Shown here: positions 38,162 through 47,097 of the stretch, one piece after another
Layout: every line of letters starts with the position of its first letter
Numbering within the stretch: position 1 is the first letter of the stretch
Assembly (NCBI RefSeq): GCF_904066215.1
Contig: NZ_LR880474.1
Location: forward strand, 2,604,001 to 2,668,000
Source: Microbacterium sp. Nx66
GTDB taxonomy: Bacteria; Actinomycetota; Actinomycetes; Actinomycetales; Microbacteriaceae
Direction: 5' to 3'
DNA: 64,000 nucleotides
Translations under genes and position numbers: made by a program
Notes under the pieces: generated by a model
What the model was told of the DNA's origin: nothing
The model's input: only the letters and a program-made list of their open reading frames with translations
The model's database searches: none

Positions 38162-40287
38162 GCCCCCTCCCCCGATCGCTCGTCGCCCTGGGCCTGGATC
38201 GCCGTGATGGCCACCGTGTTCACGATGTCGTCGACGAGCGCACCGCGGGACAGGTCGTTGATGGGCTTGTTGAGCCCCTGGAGCACTGGACCGATGGCCA
38301 CGGCGCCGGCGGAGCGCTGCACCGCCTTGTAGGTGTTGTTGCCGGTGTTGAGGTCGGGGAAGACGAACACGGTCGCCCGCCCCGCCACCGCCGAGTCCGG
38401 CAGCTTGGCCTTGGCGACCGCCGCGTCGGCGGCGGCGTCGTACTGGATGGGGCCCTCCACCAGGAGTTCGGGAGCGCGCTCGCGCACGAGTGCCGTCGCC
38501 GCCCTGACCTTGTCGACGTCGGCTCCCGACCCGGACTCACCAGTGGAGTACGACAGCATCGCCACGCGGGGGTCGATGCCGAACTGCCGGGCGGTGGTGG
38601 CGGACGAGATCGCGATGTCGGCGAGCTGTTCGGCCGTGGGATCGGGGATGACCGCGCAGTCGCCGTACACGAGCACGCGGTCGGCGAGGGCCATGAGGAA
38701 CACGCTGGAGACGACGTTCACACCCGGCTTCGTCTTGATGATCTCGAAGGACGGACGGATCGTGTGCGCCGTGGTGTGCGCGGCACCGGAGACCATGCCG
38801 TCGGCGAGTCCGAGGTGCACCATCATCGTCCCGAAGTAGGAGACGTCCGTGACGGTGTCGGCGGCCTGCGCGAGCGTGATCCCCTTGTGGGCGCGCAACC
38901 GGGCGTACTCGGCGGCGAAGCGCTCCACGAGGGCCGGGTCGGTGGGGCTCACCACGTGCGCACCGGCGATGTCGAGGCCGAGCTCCGCCGCCCGCGCACG
39001 GATCGCGCCGTCGTCGCCGAGGATGGTCAGCTCCGCCACCTCACGGGACAGCAGCGCCGCCGCCGCGCGGAGGATGCGGTCGTCGTCGCCCTCGGGGAGG
39101 ACGATATGGCGACGGTCGGACCGCGCGCGCTCCATCAGTCCGTACTGGAACATGAGCGGTGTGACGACGTGCGACTCGGCGAGCCCGAGCTGCTCGGTGA
39201 GCTCGGCCACGTCGACATGCGCCTGGAAGAGTCCGAGTGCCCGGTCGTAGCGACCGCGCGAGTCGGCGGAGATGCGACCGCGGGCGCCCATCACCCGTAC
39301 CGCCGTGTCGTAGGTGCCGAGGTCGGTGGTGATGATCGGCACCGAGGAGGCGAAGCCGTCGAGCAGCTGGAGGATCGGTCCGGGCAGGGGGAAGGGACCG
39401 TTGAGGATGATCCCGGCGATCCGCGGGAACGTGCCGGAGGAGTCGGCGAGGAGGGCGGCGAGCAGCACCTCGGTGCGGTCGGCGGGGATCACGACGACGG
39501 CCTCGTCGGTGAGACGCGGCAGGACGTTCACCATCGACATCCCGGCCACGACGATGGACAGCGCGACCGCGGTCAGGCGATCCTCGTCGCCCTTGAGCAG
39601 CGTCCCGTCGACGGCGGAGACGATGCCGCGGATGGACGGTGCGACGAGCGCGCGGTCCTCGGGCAGCGCCCAGACCGGGGTGCCGGCGGGAAGGACGGCG
39701 CGCACCGCGTCGACGATGGCATCGAGCCCGTCCGGGTCGGCCCTGTTCACGGCCACCGCGAACAGCTCCGCGCGCTCCTCGGCGAGTTCCGGCAGCGCGA
39801 GGGCGGCGATCTGGCCCACGGCGGCAGGCACCCGCGCGGTCGTGGTGCCGAGCTGCTCGGCCTGCCGCTGCTGGTCGCGCCCGCTCAGCACGAGCAGGAC
39901 GGGGGCGCCGAGGTTCGCCGCGATCCGGGCGTTGAAGCCGAGCTCGGCGGGGCTCGCGACGTCGGTGTAGTCGCTGCCGACGATCACCACCGCGTCGCAC
40001 TGCGCCTCGACGGCCTTGAAGCGGGCGACGATGGTCGACAGCGCGCCCTCCGGATCGGCGCGCACATCGTCGTAGGTGACGCCGATGCAGTCCTCGTAGT
40101 CGAGCTGGACGCCGTCATGGGCGAGCAGCAGCTCGAGGATCTCGTCGCGCTCCGCGACCGCCCGGGCGATCGGGCGGAAGACCCCGACGCGCGGTGACAC
40201 GCGCATCAGCGCGTCGAGCGCCCCCAGGGCGATCGTCGACTTCCCGGTGTGGCCTTCGGCCGAGGTGATGTAGATGCTCCGCGACAC
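38158..40287 (-). CDS. pta: phosphate acetyltransferase (long form)
   Basis: The 709-residue enzyme has an N-terminal P-loop/BioD-like domain (SAEGHTGKSTIALGALDAL), a central DRTGG domain and the C-terminal catalytic PTA_PTB domain (ADGMVSGAAHTTAHTIRP, GPVLQGLNKPINDLSRGA). It converts acetyl-CoA and phosphate to acetyl phosphate, which ackA then uses. The pair is one operon starting near 40300. Confidence 0.96.
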   Translation of the reverse strand: MSRSIYITSAEGHTGKSTIALGALDALMRVSPRVGVFRPIARAVAERDEILELLLAHDGVQLDYEDCIGVTYDDVRADPEGALSTIVARFKAVEAQCDAVVIVGSDYTDVASPAELGFNARIAANLGAPVLLVLSGRDQQRQAEQLGTTTARVPAAVGQIAALALPELAEERAELFAVAVNRADPDGLDAIVDAVRAVLPAGTPVWALPEDRALVAPSIRGIVSAVDGTLLKGDEDRLTAVALSIVVAGMSMVNVLPRLTDEAVVVIPADRTEVLLAALLADSSGTFPRIAGIILNGPFPLPGPILQLLDGFASSVPIITTDLGTYDTAVRVMGARGRISADSRGRYDRALGLFQAHVDVAELTEQLGLAESHVVTPLMFQYGLMERARSDRRHIVLPEGDDDRILRAAAALLSREVAELTILGDDGAIRARAAELGLDIAGAHVVSPTDPALVERFAAEYARLRAHKGITLAQAADTVTDVSYFGTMMVHLGLADGMVSGAAHTTAHTIRPSFEIIKTKPGVNVVSSVFLMALADRVLVYGDCAVIPDPTAEQLADIAISSATTARQFGIDPRVAMLSYSTGESGSGADVDKVRAATALVRERAPELLVEGPIQYDAAADAAVAKAKLPDSAVAGRATVFVFPDLNTGNNTYKAVQRSAGAVAIGPVLQGLNKPINDLSRGALVDDIVNTVAITAIQAQGDERSGEGA

Positions 40288-40349
40288 GGCTCCAGCTTAG
40301 GCGGGCGCCCCGACACCGCACCCCACAGCTGCCGTGACAATCGCGGCGG

Positions 40350-41048
40350 TCACTCGCACGGGCCGGAGAGCACGTCGACGACCGCCGTCGCGTCCTCCTG
40401 ATACCGCGTGTAGTAGTCCCGATCGGTGTTCACCTGCACCCGGTGGATGGCATGCGAGGGCGCCATCGACGGCCAGTCGGGCACGCGTCCGAGGCGCTCG
40501 AAGAACAACCGGGCGGCGGTGGCCGGATCCATCCGCTGCTCCACGCTCCCCCACCAGTCCTGTTGCTGGAAGAGGCCGATGCTCGTCGTGCGCGATCCAT
40601 CCGGATTGGTCCAGCCGCGCGTCTCCCAGTCCCCGTAGTCGATGTTGCGCAGACTGCTCTCGCCCATCGCGGTCATGACGCCGAGGATCTGGCCGTCCCG
40701 CGCGAACCCGAGCTCGTCGGCGGTGCGGATGATGGTCGCAGCGTTCTCGAGCTGTTCACCGCTCCATCCGGCCACCCCTGCCTGGGGGAAGGTCGACGGA
40801 CGGTCGAGGCAGACCGGCGCCGGATCCCTCGCCAGCCCCAGCGGGATGAGCACGAGCAGCGCCGCCCCCGCGGCTATCACGGCGGCGGACACGGCGACGC
40901 GCCGCAGGATCCGCTTCCGCTGTGCGCGCCGGGCGGCTCGACGGCGGGCCTCGCGGCGTCGGCGGTTGGCGGCCTCGCGCGACGCGGCGGGCCGCCGGGT
41001 CGACGTGGTCCGCGTCCCCGTCGTCCCTCTCGTGCGCGGAGCCGTCAT
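40350..41048 (-). CDS. Exported lysozyme-like protein
   Basis: This 232-residue protein has a basic, Arg/Thr-rich N-terminus, one membrane segment (about 52-72, VAVSAAVIAAGAALLVLIPL) and an extracellular domain with IIRTADELGFARDGQILGVM, AMGESSLRN and SIGLFQQQDWWGS. The GESSLRN...GLFQQ pattern resembles lytic transglycosylase/lysozyme-like folds with a catalytic glutamate, common in actinobacteria as hypothetical or phage-like muramidases. It is coupled by ATGA to the rhomboid gene. The activity is inferred. Confidence 0.7.
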   Translation of the reverse strand: MTAPRTRGTTGTRTTSTRRPAASREAANRRRREARRRAARRAQRKRILRRVAVSAAVIAAGAALLVLIPLGLARDPAPVCLDRPSTFPQAGVAGWSGEQLENAATIIRTADELGFARDGQILGVMTAMGESSLRNIDYGDWETRGWTNPDGSRTTSIGLFQQQDWWGSVEQRMDPATAARLFFERLGRVPDWPSMAPSHAIHRVQVNTDRDYYTRYQEDATAVVDVLSGPCE

Positions 41049-41653
41049 CGTCCGACGGCGCGGCGCTGGTCGGGACGCCGTCCGGCGAGCGCGGCCGCAC
41101 CGCCCCCGATGGCACCGAACAGATGGCCCTGCCAGGACACGCCGTCCGCCACTCCGAACACCCCGGCCAGCATGGTGCCGCCGTACAGGCCGACCACGAC
41201 GACCGCGATCACCGCGTAGAGGATGCGATGCGCCACGCGGCCGGGGGCGAACACCCGCATCACCACGTAGCCGAAGTAGCCGAACACGAGTCCGGAGGCG
41301 CCGACCGTCAGCGTGCCGGGCGCGTTCACGAGCCAGGTCCCGAGCCCGCCGACGACCGCGACGATCACGGTGACCGCCCAAAATCGGCGCGTGCCCTCGA
41401 CGGCCACCAGGCAGCCCAGCACGAGGAACGGGACGGAGTTCGCGATCAGATGCGCCCAGCTCGCGTGCAGCAGCGGGGCGAACACGATCCCGAGCAGCCC
41501 GGCGGGATCCCACGAGCGGATGCCGAGGCCGCTGAACGAGCCCGGCAGCACGGCGTCCGCGAACTGCACCGCCCACATCGCCGCGAGCAGCAGCACGGGC
41601 GACGCGAATCGCCGCAGCGGATGCTCGGGTCTGGCCGGCGGAGGAACGGTCAC
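41045..41653 (-). CDS. rhomboid family intramembrane serine protease
   Basis: The 202-residue protein has six membrane segments. Catalytic residues are serine S120 in GASGLVFGYFGYV and histidine H177 in SWQGHLFGAIGGG. HASWAHLIANSVPFLVLG is the conserved helix-2 region. It cleaves other membrane proteins within the bilayer; its substrate is unknown. GTG 41653 is the start. Its stop overlaps the start of the lysozyme-like protein, so the two may be linked in envelope maintenance. Confidence 0.92.
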   Translation of the reverse strand: MTVPPPARPEHPLRRFASPVLLLAAMWAVQFADAVLPGSFSGLGIRSWDPAGLLGIVFAPLLHASWAHLIANSVPFLVLGCLVAVEGTRRFWAVTVIVAVVGGLGTWLVNAPGTLTVGASGLVFGYFGYVVMRVFAPGRVAHRILYAVIAVVVVGLYGGTMLAGVFGVADGVSWQGHLFGAIGGGAAALAGRRPDQRRAVGR

Positions 41654-41707
41654 CGCTCGATTGTCGCAGGCGCACCCTGCGGCCGGCTGGACGCGGGCAA
41701 AAGAAAA

Positions 41708-41795
41708 GACCCTCCGCGCACCCAGCAGAGCCCGGTTACCCTTGCTGCGTTTCCGCCCTGGGGGAATTGGCCTGGATGCCGCCACGCGGAGAGCC
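41708..41795 (-). ncRNA. ffs: Small signal recognition particle RNA (4.5S-like)
   Basis: On the minus strand the conserved domain IV hairpin reads CAGGGCGGAAACGCAGCA followed by AGGGTAACCGGG, with the GGAA tetraloop region and the asymmetric AGCA bulge bound by Ffh. The 5' CTCTCCGCG pairs with CGCGGAGGG near the 3' end, closing a single long hairpin of about 88-95 nt. A T-rich tract (TCTTTTCTTTT) follows as terminator. It lies alone between the rhomboid gene and the helicase gene. Confidence 0.92.
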
Positions 41796-41863
41796 GTCGT
41801 CCACTCTACCCGACACCGACCGGCGCGATGACACACCGCACTCTTTGAGAGACTGTGCAGGTC

Positions 41864-44797
41864 ATGGATCCGCTCGCCCACCCGCTCTCGTCGTGGCGGT
41901 TCCGCGGACCGCTGCGCACGTACCAGGCCGAGGTGCTGGAGCGCATCGAGGTCGGCTCCGACGAGAAGATGCACGTCGTCGCACCGCCGGGTTCCGGCAA
42001 GACCCTGCTCGGACTGCTGCTCGCCGCGCGGGAGGGACACCGCACGCTCGTCCTGACTCCGACGCTCACCATCCGCCAGCAATGGCTCCGGGAGGCGCGG
42101 AAGCTCGCCCCCGAGGACGACGCCGTCTCAGACGATCCGCGGCGGCTCGGAGACCTCACCGTGCTGACCTACCAACTCCTCAGCGTCACCGGCGACGGTT
42201 CGCCGTTCGAGGAGCTGGCGCGTCATCGGTGGATCGCCGAGCTCGCCGAGACCGATCGGTCCGAGGCCGATGCGGCGACCTGGCTCGCCACACTCGAGGT
42301 CGACAACCCCGACCGCTACCGCTCAGGACTGCGGCGGCGGGTACGCCGGGTGCGCCGCTCGTTCTCGCAGCAGCGCCCGGAGGAGCTGGCCCGGGTGCTG
42401 CACCCCAACGCCGTGGCGCTCATCGACGCGATCGTCGCCGCCGGAGTGCGCACGATCATCCTCGACGAGTGCCATCATCTGCTCGACCATTGGGCGCTGG
42501 TCGTCGCCTACCTGGCGGCGCGCATCCGGGCCGCGGGATCGCCCCCGGTCCTGATCGGCCTGACGGCGACGCTCCCCTCCCCCGACGACGGTGTCGAGTA
42601 CGAGAACTACACGCGCCTGCTCGGAGACGTGGACTACGAGGTGCCCGCCCCCGCGGTGGTGAAGGAGGGCCACCTCGCGCCCTATCGGGACTCGATCTGG
42701 TTCACCCGGCCGGACCCGACCGAGGCCGCCTTCATCCGCCGGCACGAAGCCCTGCTCGCGGATCTCGTCGGGCAGGTGCTGTCCTCGCCGGATGGCGTGG
42801 CGTATCTGGAGGCGACGTTGCAGCCGGAGCCGGCGGCGGGCTCCGTGCCACCGACGGGGACGGATGACCCCGACATCGCGCGGCGGGCACGGCTGGAGCA
42901 CGCGCTCTCCACGGACTTCACGCTCACCCGGGCCGCCGGCGTCGTCCTCCGAGCCGCGGCGCCGGGGCATCCGCTCGGCGCGCTCCTGCCGCCGGTGCTG
43001 TTCGGCCGCTGCACGACCGACGACCTCCTCACCGTCCTCACCCGTTTCGCGCAGACGCGCCTGCTCACCGACCCCACCGCCCTGCGCCAATGGGAGCACG
43101 TGCGCGGAGCTCTCGCGGATTTCGGCCTGCACCTCACCGATCGGGGGCTGCGACGCGGCCGGGACCCGGTGGAGACCACACTGACGTCTTCGGTGGCGAA
43201 GGACCGCGCGGCCGTGGACATCCTGCGCCGCGAGCTGAGCGGAGACGCCGGCGCCCGGATGCGGGCGGTGGTCGTGACCGACTTCGTCGAGCACGGGAGC
43301 CGCCGCGGGCTCACCGGGCAACCCGCCGGCGCGCTCCGCGTCTTCGACCTCCTGGCCGCCGACGAGGTGACAGGGACGCTGCGTCCGGTGCTGCTGACCG
43401 CCCATCATCTGCGGGTGCGGGCCGTCGATGCCGCCGACCTCGCGGAGCAGCTGTCCGCGGTGCTCGGGGACGAGGTGACGGTCGTCGACGGAGCAGGAGG
43501 CACGCGGGATCTCCGCGTCGCCGAGGCCGGACGGGGCCAGGTCGTCGCGGCCGTCTCGGAGCTGATCCGACGCGGCACCGTGCGGGTGCTCGTCGGCACC
43601 CGAGGACTCCTCGGCGAGGGGTGGGACTGCCCGTCGGTGAACACGCTGATCGATCTGACCGCGGTGGCGACGAGCACCGGCACCCAGCAGCTCCGGGGGC
43701 GCACCCTGCGTCTCGACCCCGCATGGCCGGAGAAGGTGGCGCACAACTGGTCGGTGGCGTGCGTCATCCCCGCGTCCGTCGACCTGGACAGCCCCGCCGA
43801 GACGCAGCGCCTGCGACGACGACACGGACACCTCTGGGGGCTCAGCGCCGACGACGGCACCCGGATCGTCTCGGGACTGGACCACGCGCTCCCCTCCGCC
43901 GCGATCGGCGCACTCGACGCCGTCCTCGAGAAGGTCCCCGGCGCCACGATCGAGAGGATCAACGAGGAGACGCTCTCGCGGCTCCCCACCCGCGCCCAGA
44001 TCAGAGCGGACTGGCGGATCGGCGAGCCTCACGACTCCCGGGAGCGCGACGTGGTCTCCGTCCGCACGACGCCGGAGGCCCGCCTGCTGCGGACGGGACC
44101 GACCCTCGCCGCTGCCGTGCCCCTGACATTCGGATTCAGCGCGACCGGCATCGCCCTCGGAACGGCGGCGTTGGGGGCGATCGGCGCAGTCTCCCTCCCG
44201 CTGGAGGCGGGCGTCACCGTCGCGGCGCTCGGCGGCGTGCTGGCGACCGCTGTGGTGTGCGGGTCCAGCGTGCTGCGCGCGTTGCACCGCCTCCGTGACC
44301 CCGCTGCTCTGTACGGCGGCGCCGCGCTGGCCATCGCCCGGTCCCTCCACGACGCCGGACGGGCGGGGCCCTTCGATGCCTCGACCGTCCGGGTGCGCAA
44401 CCGCTCCGCCGCCGACTTCTGGATCGAGATCGCCGGACCGCGGAGCGACCGCGCACTGATCGCCGACGCCCTGCAGGAGCTGTTCGCCGTGGCCGAGAGT
44501 CCGCGCTTCCTCCTGCGGGTCGACCAAGGGATCTTCGGCCGGCCCGGTCCCGTGCTCGACCGCCTCCGCTCGATCGTCGACCGCGCCGTCCCCGGTCGTC
44601 GTCTGCTGCCGGTTCCCGCAGCGCTCTCGCGCCGCCGAGCCGACGCCGAGGCTTTCGCCGCGCGGTGGCGGGAGACGGTCGGGCAGTGCGAGCTCCACGA
44701 ACTCCGGGGGACGACGGGTCTCGCGCTGCTCCAGGTCGCCCGCCTCACCCCTGCGCTGCTCGACCCCGCGGAGCCGCGGTACCGGATCTGGGGCTGA
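41864..44797 (+). CDS. SF2 DEAD/DEAH-box helicase with a predicted membrane hairpin
   Basis: The 977-residue protein has the Walker A motif APPGSGKT (residues 40-47), the box ILDECHHLLDHW (Asp about 201), LIGLTATLPS (motif III), and the helicase C motifs VLVGTRGLLGEGWDCPSVN and QQLRGRTLRLD (arginine finger). About residues 747-806 form two long hydrophobic stretches (AAAVPLTFGFSATGIALGTA and GVTVAALGGVLATAVVCGSS), an unusual feature for a helicase. The C-terminal 170 residues match nothing I know. The start may also be GTG 41855. It is monocistronic. Its role is unknown: DNA/RNA remodelling at the membrane, or a defence protein, are guesses. Confidence 0.8.
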   Translation: MDPLAHPLSSWRFRGPLRTYQAEVLERIEVGSDEKMHVVAPPGSGKTLLGLLLAAREGHRTLVLTPTLTIRQQWLREARKLAPEDDAVSDDPRRLGDLTVLTYQLLSVTGDGSPFEELARHRWIAELAETDRSEADAATWLATLEVDNPDRYRSGLRRRVRRVRRSFSQQRPEELARVLHPNAVALIDAIVAAGVRTIILDECHHLLDHWALVVAYLAARIRAAGSPPVLIGLTATLPSPDDGVEYENYTRLLGDVDYEVPAPAVVKEGHLAPYRDSIWFTRPDPTEAAFIRRHEALLADLVGQVLSSPDGVAYLEATLQPEPAAGSVPPTGTDDPDIARRARLEHALSTDFTLTRAAGVVLRAAAPGHPLGALLPPVLFGRCTTDDLLTVLTRFAQTRLLTDPTALRQWEHVRGALADFGLHLTDRGLRRGRDPVETTLTSSVAKDRAAVDILRRELSGDAGARMRAVVVTDFVEHGSRRGLTGQPAGALRVFDLLAADEVTGTLRPVLLTAHHLRVRAVDAADLAEQLSAVLGDEVTVVDGAGGTRDLRVAEAGRGQVVAAVSELIRRGTVRVLVGTRGLLGEGWDCPSVNTLIDLTAVATSTGTQQLRGRTLRLDPAWPEKVAHNWSVACVIPASVDLDSPAETQRLRRRHGHLWGLSADDGTRIVSGLDHALPSAAIGALDAVLEKVPGATIERINEETLSRLPTRAQIRADWRIGEPHDSRERDVVSVRTTPEARLLRTGPTLAAAVPLTFGFSATGIALGTAALGAIGAVSLPLEAGVTVAALGGVLATAVVCGSSVLRALHRLRDPAALYGGAALAIARSLHDAGRAGPFDASTVRVRNRSAADFWIEIAGPRSDRALIADALQELFAVAESPRFLLRVDQGIFGRPGPVLDRLRSIVDRAVPGRRLLPVPAALSRRRADAEAFAARWRETVGQCELHELRGTTGLALLQVARLTPALLDPAEPRYRIWG

Positions 44798-44906
44798 CGG
44801 CCGACCCTGCCGTCCCCGCAGACCGGCCAGCCCGACATGGTCCCGCAGGCCGTGCGGAGCGTACGATCGATGCACGCGCATCGTTGCGCCGGACGAGAGG
44901 GAACGC

Positions 44907-45896
44907 ATGCCAGAGAACGCCCCCCTGAGCCCGGTCGCGATCGACGCCGACGGATTCGCCGCGCAGACGGCGGCCATCCTCGGCTCGATCAGCCAGGTGA
45001 TCGACGGGAAGCCCGAGGCCGTGCGCAGCGCCCTCGTCTGCCTGCTCGCCGAAGGCCATCTGCTCATCGAGGACGTGCCCGGGGTCGGGAAGACCATGCT
45101 GGCGCGCGCCCTCGCCGCCACCGTCGATGCCACCGTCCGGCGCATCCAGTTCACCCCGGATCTCCTTCCCGGCGACGTGACGGGCGTGTCCGTCTACAAC
45201 CCCGTCGACCGCGAGTTCGAGTTCAAACGCGGCGCCATCTTCGCGCACATCGTCATCGCCGACGAGATCAACCGCTCGTCCCCCAAGACCCAGTCGGCGC
45301 TGCTGGAGGCCATGGAGGAGGGGCAGGTCACGGTCGACGGCTCCACCCACCGGCTGCCGGATCCGTTCCTCGTGGTCGCCACGCAGAACCCGCTGGAGAT
45401 GGAGGGCACGTACGCGCTCCCCGAGGCGCAACGCGACCGCTTCATGATGCGCATCTCGATGGGCTACCCCGACCCCGCGGCCGAGGCCCTCATGCTCCGG
45501 CAGCGTGACGTCGTGAATCCGCTGGCGACCGTCACCCCCGTCGCGGACGCCGCCGCGATCTCCCAGCTCATCGCGTGGGCGCGCGCCGTGCACGTGGCGC
45601 CCGCCCTCGAGGAGTACGCCGTCTCCCTCGCGCAGGCGACGCGGAACGACCCCAGCCTGCACCTCGGCGCCAGCCCGCGGGCCACGCTGCAGCTCGTCCG
45701 CGCGGCGAAGGTCTGGGCCGCGCTGGACGGCCGCGACTACGTCATCCCGGACGACATCACCGACCTGCTGATCCCCGTGTTCGCGCACCGGCTGCTCCCC
45801 GCCCGCGGGGCCCACCGTGCCGGCGCGCAGCCGGTCGAGGCCGCACTCACCCAGATCGCCGAGCGCGTCCGCGTCCCCGTCGCGACCCGCTCCTGA
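44907..45896 (+). CDS. MoxR-type AAA+ ATPase
   Basis: The 329-residue chaperone-like ATPase has the Walker A motif DVPGVGKTML near residue 55, Walker B IVIADEINRSSPKTQ, and sensor ATQNPLEMEGTYALPEAQRDRF. MoxR proteins help fold or activate partner complexes. It starts a three-gene cluster with DUF58 and transglutaminase genes, the most common MoxR arrangement, thought to act on cell-envelope proteins. GAGAGGG precedes the ATG. Confidence 0.93.
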   Translation: MPENAPLSPVAIDADGFAAQTAAILGSISQVIDGKPEAVRSALVCLLAEGHLLIEDVPGVGKTMLARALAATVDATVRRIQFTPDLLPGDVTGVSVYNPVDREFEFKRGAIFAHIVIADEINRSSPKTQSALLEAMEEGQVTVDGSTHRLPDPFLVVATQNPLEMEGTYALPEAQRDRFMMRISMGYPDPAAEALMLRQRDVVNPLATVTPVADAAAISQLIAWARAVHVAPALEEYAVSLAQATRNDPSLHLGASPRATLQLVRAAKVWAALDGRDYVIPDDITDLLIPVFAHRLLPARGAHRAGAQPVEAALTQIAERVRVPVATRS

Positions 45897-45906
45897 GGAC
45901 GCGATC

Positions 45907-47097
45907 ATGCGCCGACGTCGACTGCTCACGCCGCGCGGCACCGGTGCGCTCGTCGCCGCGCTCGGGTGCGTGATCGCGGCCAACGTCCTCGGCGCCAGGA
46001 TCCTCCTGTACCTCGGGATCCTGCTGGCTGCGCTCACGCTGTTCGCCGCCCTCGCCGTGCGTCTCCCGCGACGCTCCGGAACGGTCAGCCGACAGATCTC
46101 GACCGACCTGCTCACGGTCTCGGAGACCTCGCGGGTGACGGTCCGCTTCACGCTGCGCGCCCTCCGGGTCCCGCACGGGCTCTGGCACGACGTCCTCCCC
46201 ACCGCGGTCGCCGGCGACTCGGGGGGCGAGTATCCCGGGGACACACCCCAGCTGGACTACCTCATCACCGGCGTCCGCCGGGGTGTCTGGCCGCTGGGCC
46301 CCCTCCTGCTGCGCACCGTCGACCCGTTCGGTCTCGCCCAGCGCGAGCAGGCCTTCGGCGACACGCGCACCATCACGGTCGTGCCGGAGGTCTTCGCGCT
46401 CACCCCGCTCGCCGTGCGGATCGGCGCCGCGGGCGGGACCGCGCACACCTCGTCCACCCGCCTGGGCCAGGGCAGCGACAACCTCTCCCCCCGCGGCTAC
46501 GCACCGGGTGACTCGATGCGACGCATCCACTGGAGGGCGACGGCGCACCGCGGCGAACTCATGGTCCGGCAGGAGGAGGAGGAGTCGAGCCCCGACGCGG
46601 TCGTCGTGCTCGACCGCGCCGCCGGCGGCTGGACCACGGGGACCGATGCCGTCGACCCGGCGTTCGAGGCCGCGGTCTCCCTGTGCGCGTCCGCCGCCGT
46701 GCACCTCGCTGCGGAGGGGTACAGCGTCGACGTGCTGGACAGCGCCGGCACGCTCCTCGGCGTGCTCCGCGGACACGAGGACGACAGGGACGGCCTGCTG
46801 GTCGCCCTGGCGATGGTGACGCCGCGCGGCGAGAGGCGCGACCTCGCCGCGCTCCTGGGCGGGACACCGCCGGGGCCGCTCGTCTACGTGACCGGTCGGC
46901 TGGACGAGGAGGACGCCGCGCTCCTGCGTCCGGCGGGGGCGGCAGCGCCGCTGCTGTTCAGTACCGATCCGCTCCCGGGAACGGAGGACGCCGCCCGCCA
47001 GCACGGTTGGACCGTGACCCGGCTCGGCGTCGACGTCGCGGATGCCTGGGACGACGCGCTGTCGGCGCGGACGGGAGCCGCCGATGTTCCGCGCTGA
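45907..47097 (+). CDS. DUF58 domain protein
   Basis: This 396-residue membrane protein has two N-terminal hydrophobic helices, then a soluble part with DPFGLAQREQAFGDTRTITV and the DUF58 core GYAPGDSMRRIHWRATAHRG followed by ELMVRQEEEE, leading to a von Willebrand-like fold. It is the standard partner of MoxR. GAGGA precedes ATG 45907. The transglutaminase gene overlaps its end by 14 bases. Confidence 0.92.
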   Translation: MRRRRLLTPRGTGALVAALGCVIAANVLGARILLYLGILLAALTLFAALAVRLPRRSGTVSRQISTDLLTVSETSRVTVRFTLRALRVPHGLWHDVLPTAVAGDSGGEYPGDTPQLDYLITGVRRGVWPLGPLLLRTVDPFGLAQREQAFGDTRTITVVPEVFALTPLAVRIGAAGGTAHTSSTRLGQGSDNLSPRGYAPGDSMRRIHWRATAHRGELMVRQEEEESSPDAVVVLDRAAGGWTTGTDAVDPAFEAAVSLCASAAVHLAAEGYSVDVLDSAGTLLGVLRGHEDDRDGLLVALAMVTPRGERRDLAALLGGTPPGPLVYVTGRLDEEDAALLRPAGAAAPLLFSTDPLPGTEDAARQHGWTVTRLGVDVADAWDDALSARTGAADVPR

